Assembly: GCA_012934845.2 (NCBI GenBank)
Contig: WNNJ02003535.1
Span: forward strand, 60,501-124,500
Length of the DNA: 64,000 nt
DNA from: Pomphorhynchus laevis
Lineage: Eukaryota > Acanthocephala > Palaeacanthocephala > Echinorhynchida > Pomphorhynchidae
Direction of reading: 5' to 3'
A program made the translations under genes and the position numbers. Positions 57,848 through 64,000 of the stretch are shown piece after piece; position 1 is the first letter of the stretch; every line of letters starts with the position of its first letter. The notes under the pieces are model-generated. The model ran no database searches and was not told the origin of the DNA. It saw only the letters and a program-made list of their open reading frames with translations.

Positions 57848-60800
57848 CAAGCCAGTAAAAACGCTTCTGCACCTGAGTTTCGTATAGCATCGTGAAGAAT
57901 TGCTGGTGTCTTTATAGTTATCACAAAAGCAGTCGAAACGTACACTAACCACTTCATCCGACTGACGATGACTGCTGGGTGGTTAGGATCGTCTCGGAGT
58001 GATACATTAGACTGATGGAGCTGATGATCGAAGTCCAGTTATTTAGCAGCAAATATGGATAAAAAATCAATCGTAGCCAGCTTTGGCTCCTAGACCACAG
58101 TTTCAAGCGTATTTTCTCAATAACAATTTATAAAATGACGCATTCCTTCAGGAATCCTGTGAGAAATTCAGTGCCCTCGTAATCAACGGATACGCATTTG
58201 TGCCTTATATAAAGAATAACTAGAAGGTCCACACACGCAACAAGCCAGTAAAAACGCTTCTGCACCTGAGTTTCGTATAGCATCGTGAGGAATTGCTGGT
58301 GTCTTTATAGTTATCACAAAAGCAGTCGAAACGTACCCTAAACACTTCATCTGACTGACGATGACTGCTGGGTGGTTAAGGATCGTCTCGGAGTGATACA
58401 TTAGACTGATTAAGCTGATGATCGAAGTCCAGTTATTTAGCAGCAAATATGGATTAAAAATCAATCGTAGCCAGCTTTGGCTCCTGGACCACAGTTTCAA
58501 GTGATTTTTCGCAATAACAATTTATAAAATGACGCATTCCTTCAGGAATCCTGTGAGAAATCCAGTGCCCTCATAATCAACGGATACGCATTTGTGCCTT
58601 ATATAAAGAATAACTAGAAGGTCCACACACGTAACAAGCCAGTAAAAACGCTTCTGCACATGAGTTTCGTATAGCATAGTGAGGAATTGCTGGTGTCTTT
58701 ATAGTTATCACAAAAGCAGTCGAAACGTACTCTAACCACTTCATCCAACTGACGATGACTGCTGGGTGGTTAGGATTGTCTCGTAGTGATACATTATACT
58801 GATGGAGCTGATGATCGAAGTCCAGTTATTTAGCAGCAAATATGGAATAAAAATCAATCGTAGCCAGCTTTGGCTCCTGGACCACAGTTTCAAGCGATTT
58901 TTCGCAATAACAATTTATAAAATGACGCATTCCTTCAGGAATCCTGTGAGAAATTCAGTGCCCTCGTAATCAACGGATACGCATTTGTGCCTTATATAAA
59001 GAATAACTAGAAGGTCCACACACGCAACAAGCCAGTAAAAACGCTTCTGCACCTGAGTTTCGTATAGCATCGTGAAGAATTGCTGGTGTCTTTATAGTTA
59101 TCACAAAAGCAGTCGAAACGTACCCTAACCACTTTATCCGACTGACGATGACTGCTGGGTGGTTAGGATCGTCTCGGAGTGATACATTAGACTGATAGAG
59201 CTGATGATCGAAGTCCAGTTATTTAGCAGCAAATATGGATTAAAAATCAATCGTAGCCAGCTTTGGCTCCTGAACCACAGTTTCAAGTGATTTTTCGCAA
59301 TAACAATTTATAAAATGACGCATTCCTTCAGGAATCCTGTGAGAAATCCAGTGCCCTCATAATCAACGGATACGCATTTGTGCCTTATATAAAGAATAAC
59401 TAGAAGGTCCACACACGCAACAAGCCAGTAAAAACGCTTTCTGCACATGAGTTTCGTATAGCATCGTGAGAAATTGCTGGTGTCTTTATAGTTATCACAA
59501 AAGCAGTCGAAACGTATACTAACCACTTCATCCGACTGACGATGACTGCTGGGTGTTTAGGATCGTCTCGGAGTGATACATTAGACTGAATGAGCAGATG
59601 ATCGAAGTCCAGTTATTTAGCAGCAAATATGGATTAAAAATCAATCGTAGCAAGCTTTGGCTCCTGGATCACAGTTTCAAGCGATTTTTCGCAATAACAA
59701 TTTATAAAATGACGCATTCCTCCGGGAATCCAGTTAGAAATTGCTGGTGTCTTTATAGTTATCACAAAAGCAGTCGAAACGTACCCCAACCACTTCATCC
59801 GACTGACGATGACTGCAGGGTGGTTAGGATCGTCTCGGAGTCATACATTAGACTGATGGATATGATGATCAAGTCCAGTTATTTAGCAGCAAATATGGAT
59901 TAAAAATCAATCGTAGCCAGCTTTGGCTCCTGGACCACAGTTTCAAGCGATTTTTCGCAATTACAATTTAAAAAAGGACGCATTCCTTCAGGAATCCTGT
60001 GAGCAATTCAGTGACCTCGTAATAAACGGATACGCATTTGCGCCTTATATAAATAACTAGAAGGTCCACACACGCAACAAGCCAGTAAAAACGCATCTGC
60101 ACCTGAGTTTCGTATAGCATCGTGAGGAATTGCTGGTGTCTTTATAGTTATCACAAAAGCAGTCGAAACGTACCCTAACCACTTCATCCGACTGACGATG
60201 ACTGCTGGGTGGTTAGGATCGTCTCGGAGTGATACATTAGACTGATGGAGCTGATGATCGAAGTCCAGTTATTTAGCAGCAAATATGGATTAAAAATCAA
60301 TCGTAGCCAGCTTTGGCTCCTGGACCACAGTTTCAAGCGATTTTTCGCAATAACAATTTATAAAATGACGCATTCCTTAAGGAATCCTGTGAGAAATTCA
60401 GTGCCCTCGTAATCAACGGATACGCATTTGTGCCTTATATAAAGAATAACTAGAAGGTCCACACACGCAACAAGCCAGTAAAAACGCTTCTGCACCTGAG
60501 TTTCGTATAGCATCGTAAGGAATTGCTGGTGTCTTTATAGTTATCACAAAAGCAGTCGAAACGTACCCTAACCACTTCATCCGACTGACGATGACTGCTG
60601 GGTGGTTAGGATCGTCTCGGAGTGATACATTAGACTGATGGAGCTGATGATCGAAGTCCAGTTATTTAGCAGCAAATATGGATTAAAATCAATCGTAGCC
60701 AGCTTTGGCTCCTGGACCACAGTTTCAAGCGATTTTTCGCAATAACAATTTATAAAATGACGCATTCCTTCAGGAATCCTGTGAGAAATTAAGTGCCCTC

Positions 60801-63800
60801 GTAATAAACTGAAACGCATTTGTGCCTTATATAAAGAATAACTAGAAGGTCCACACACGCAACAAGCCAGTAAAAACGCTTCTGCACCTGAGTTTCGTAT
60901 AGCATCGTGAGGAATTGCTGGTGTCTTTATAGTTATCACAAAAGCAGTCGAAACGTACCCTAACCACTTCATCCGACTGACGATGACTGCTGGGTGGTTA
61001 GGATCGTCTCGGAGTGATACATTAGACTGATGGAGCTGATGATCGAAGTCCAGTTATTTAGCAGCAAATATGGATTAAAAATCAATCGTAGCAAGCTTTG
61101 GCTCCTGGATCACAGTTTCAAGCGATTTTACGCCATAACAATTTATAAAATGACGCATTCCTTCAGGAATCCAGTTAGAAATTCAGTGCCCTCGTAATCA
61201 ACGGATACGCATTTGTGCCTTATATAAAGAATAACTAGAAGGTTTACACACGCAACAAGCCAGTAAAAACGCTTCTGCACCTGAGTTTCGTATAGCATCG
61301 TGAGGAATTGCTGGTGTCTTTATAGTTATCACAAAAGCAGTCGAAACGTACCCTAACCACTTCATCCGACTGACGATGACTGCTAAGTGGTTAGGATCGT
61401 CTCGGAGTAATACATTAGACTGATAAAGCTGATGATCGAAGTCCAGTTATTTAGCAGCAAATATGGATTAAAAATCAATGGTAGGCAGCTTTGGCTCCTC
61501 AACCACAGTTTCAAGCGATTTTTCGCAATAACAATTTATAAAATGACGCATTCCTTCAGGAATCCTGTGAGAAATTCAGTGCCCTCGTAATCAACGGATA
61601 CGCATTTGTGCCTTATATAAAGAATAACTAGTAGGTCCACACACGCAACAAGCCAGTAAAAACGCTTCTGCACCTGAGTTTCGTATAGCATCGTGAGGAA
61701 TTGCTGGTGTATTTATAGTTATCCCAAAGCAGTTGAAACGTACCCTAACCACTTCGTACGACTGACGATGACTGCTGGGTGAAAGGGTCGTCTCGGAGTG
61801 ATACATTAAACTGATAGAGCTGATGATCGAAGTCCAGTTATTTAGCAGCAAATATGGATAAAAATCAATCGTAGCCAGCTTTGGCTCCTGGACAACAGTT
61901 TCAAGCGATTTTTCGCAATAACAATTTATAAAATGACGCATTCCTTCAGGAATCCTGTGAGAAATTCAGTGCCCTCGTAATCAACAGATACGCATTTGTG
62001 CCTTATATAAAGAATAACTAGAAGGTCCACACACGCAACAAGCCAGTAAAAACGCTTCTGCACCTGAGTTTCGTATAGCATCGTGAGGAATTGCTGGTGT
62101 CTTTATAGTTATCACAAAAGCAGTCGAAACGTACCCTAACCACTTCATCCGACTGACGATGACTGCTGGGTGGTTAGGATCGTCTCGGAGTGATACATTA
62201 GACTGATGGAGCTGATGATCGAAGTCCAGTTATTTAGCAGCAAATATGGATTAAAAATCAATGGTAGGCAGCTTTGGCTCCTCAACCACAGTTTCCAGCG
62301 ATTTTTCGCAATAACAATTTATAAAATGACGCATTCCTTCAGGAATCCATTGAAAAATTCAGTGCGCTCGTAATCAACGGATACGCATTTGTGCCTTATA
62401 TAAAGAATAACTAGTTGGTCCACACACGCAACAAGCCAGTAAAAACGCTTCTGCACCTGAGTTTCGTATAGCATCGTGAAAATTGCTGGTGTCTTTATAG
62501 TTATCACAAAAGCAGTCGAAACGTACCCTAACCACTTCGTCCGACTGACGATGACTGCTGGGTGGTAAGGGTCGTCTCGGAGTGATACATTAAACTGATG
62601 GAGCTGATGATCGAAGTCCAGTTATTTAGCAGCGAATATAGAATAAAAATCAATCGTAGCAAGCTTTGGATCCTGAACTACAGTTTCAAGCGATTTTTCG
62701 CAATAACAATTTATTAAATGACGCATTCTTTCAGGAATCGTGTGAGAAATTAAGTGCCCTCGTAATAAACGGATACGCATTTGTGCCTTATATAAAGAAT
62801 AACTAGAAGGTCCACACACGCAACAAGCCAGTAAAAACGCTTCTGCACCTGAGTTTCGTATAGCATCGTGAGGAATTGCTGGTGTCTTTATAGTTATCAC
62901 AAAAGGAGTCAAAAAGTACCCTAAACACTTCATCCGACTGACGATGACTGCTATGTTGTTAGGATCGTCTCGGAGTGATACATTAGACTGATAGAGCTGA
63001 TGATCTAAGTCCAGTTATTTTGCAGCAAATATGGATAAAAATCAATCGTAGCCAACTTTGGCTCCTGTATTACAGTTTCAATCGATTTTTCGCAATAACA
63101 ATTTATAAAATGACGCATTCCTATAGGAATCCTGTGAGAAATTCAGTGCCTTCGTAATAAACGGATACGCATTTGTGCCTTATATAAAGAATAACTATAA
63201 GGTCCACGCACGCAACAAGCCAGTAAAAACGCTTCTGCAACTGAGTTTCGTATAGCATCGTGAGGACTTGCTAATATCTTTATAGTTATCACAAATGCAG
63301 TCGAAACCTACCCTAACCACTTCATCCGACTGACGATGACTGCTGGCTTGTTAGAATCGTCTCGGAGTGATACATTGGACTGATGGAGCTGATGATCGAA
63401 GTCCAGTTATTTAGCAGCAAATTTGGATTAAAAATCAATCGTAGCCAGCTTTGGCTCCTGGACCACAGTTTCAAGCGATTTTTCGCAATAACAATTTATA
63501 AAATGACGCATTCCTTCAGGAATCCTGTGAGAAATTCAGTGCCCTCGTAATCAACGGATACGCATTTGTGCCTTATATAAAGAATAACTAGAAGGTCCAC
63601 ACACGCAACAAGCCAGTAAAAACGCTTCTGCACATGAGTTTCGTATAGCATCGTGAGGAATTGCTGGTGTATTTTTAGTTATCCCAAAGCAGTTGAAACG
63701 TACCCTAACCACTTCGTACGACTGACGATGACTGCTGGGTGAAAGGGTCGTCTCGGAGTTATACATTAAACTGATAGAGCTGATGATCGAAGTCCAATTA

Positions 63801-64000
63801 TTTAGCAGCAAATATGGAATAAAAATCAATCGTAGCCAGCTTTGGCTCCTGGACAACAGTTTCAAGCTATTTTTCGCAATAACAATATATTAAATGACGC
63901 ATTCCTTCAGGAATCCTGTGAGAAATTCAGTGGCCTCGTAATCAACAGACACGCATTTGTGCCTTATATAAAGAATAACTAGAAGGTTTACACACGCAAC
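57848..64000. repeat. 393-bp satellite array, about 15.6 units, runs off the window
   Basis: The marker CAAGCCAGTAAAAACGC starts at 57848, 58241, 58635, 59028, 59421, 60078, 60471, 60863, 61256, 61649, 62039, 62432, 62824, 63216, 63609 and 64000; spacing is 390-394 bp except for one interval of 657. That interval holds one full and one shortened unit (about 264 bp, junction near 59,735). Units differ by a few percent. Each holds ATTCCTTCAGGAAT and a TATATAAAG box. Because 393 is 3 x 131, minus-strand open frames recur in each unit (AIPHDAIRNSGAEAFLLACC), but most units have stops at the same places, so it is read as non-coding satellite. Confidence 0.95.

Noticed and set aside
57848-64000. 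Family of about 100-131 aa proteins on the minus strand
   Set aside because: The frames recur because the satellite period is a multiple of three; most units share in-frame stops, so they are not treated as genes.

Overview
This is AT-rich animal DNA, most likely from an invertebrate. It has spliceosomal introns with GTAAGT-type donors, several LINE clades, Penelope-like retroelements (PLEs), foldback elements and a long satellite. I found no bacterial-type operon, rRNA, convincing tRNA or CRISPR. Most long open frames in the window are retroelement debris. The species cannot be named from the sequence alone.

The host genes here are made of micro-exons. On the + strand, from about 9.4 kb to 50.0 kb, I find a series of 60-90 nt exons flanked by AG and GT. 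Almost every one encodes a single leucine-rich repeat (LRR) and is in the same phase (2-2). The codon split by each LRR junction reads Leu, Ile or Phe. Five exons plus a possible stop-containing exon (9,368-17,207) form one set. About 22 internal exons plus a stop-containing terminal exon with a W-S-C motif (24,307-50,033) form a second. Together they look like two tandem paralogous genes, or one very long one. The second set adds up to about 577 codons of a probably secreted, cysteine-poor LRR protein. No membrane domain is seen. Introns are either about 47-53 nt or thousands of nt, and the long ones are filled with transposons. Several exons have decayed tandem copies beside them.

Layout: 0-9 kb is old LINEs plus a fossil Ty3/gypsy fragment. 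9.4-17.2 kb is LRR set A, interrupted by LINE and PLE pieces and an acidic 136-bp tandem repeat. 18.7-23.7 kb is LINE and PLE debris. 23.9-24.2 kb is a 17-bp minisatellite. 24.3-50.0 kb is LRR set B, whose introns hold a fairly complete PLE (34.5-36.65 kb), a LINE composite (39.4-42.1 kb), an (AT)n run and an RTE-like LINE (44.8-46.3 kb). 52.3-55.6 kb is an L2/CR1-like LINE 5' part followed by foldback repeats. 57.85 kb to the window end is a satellite of 393 bp units, about 15.6 copies, continuing past the window.

How it fits together: the LRR locus is the only host coding sequence I can support. The rest is transposon, satellite or AT-rich intronic and intergenic DNA. Every exon call is made by eye from splice sites, phase and LRR pattern; transcript data would decide them.
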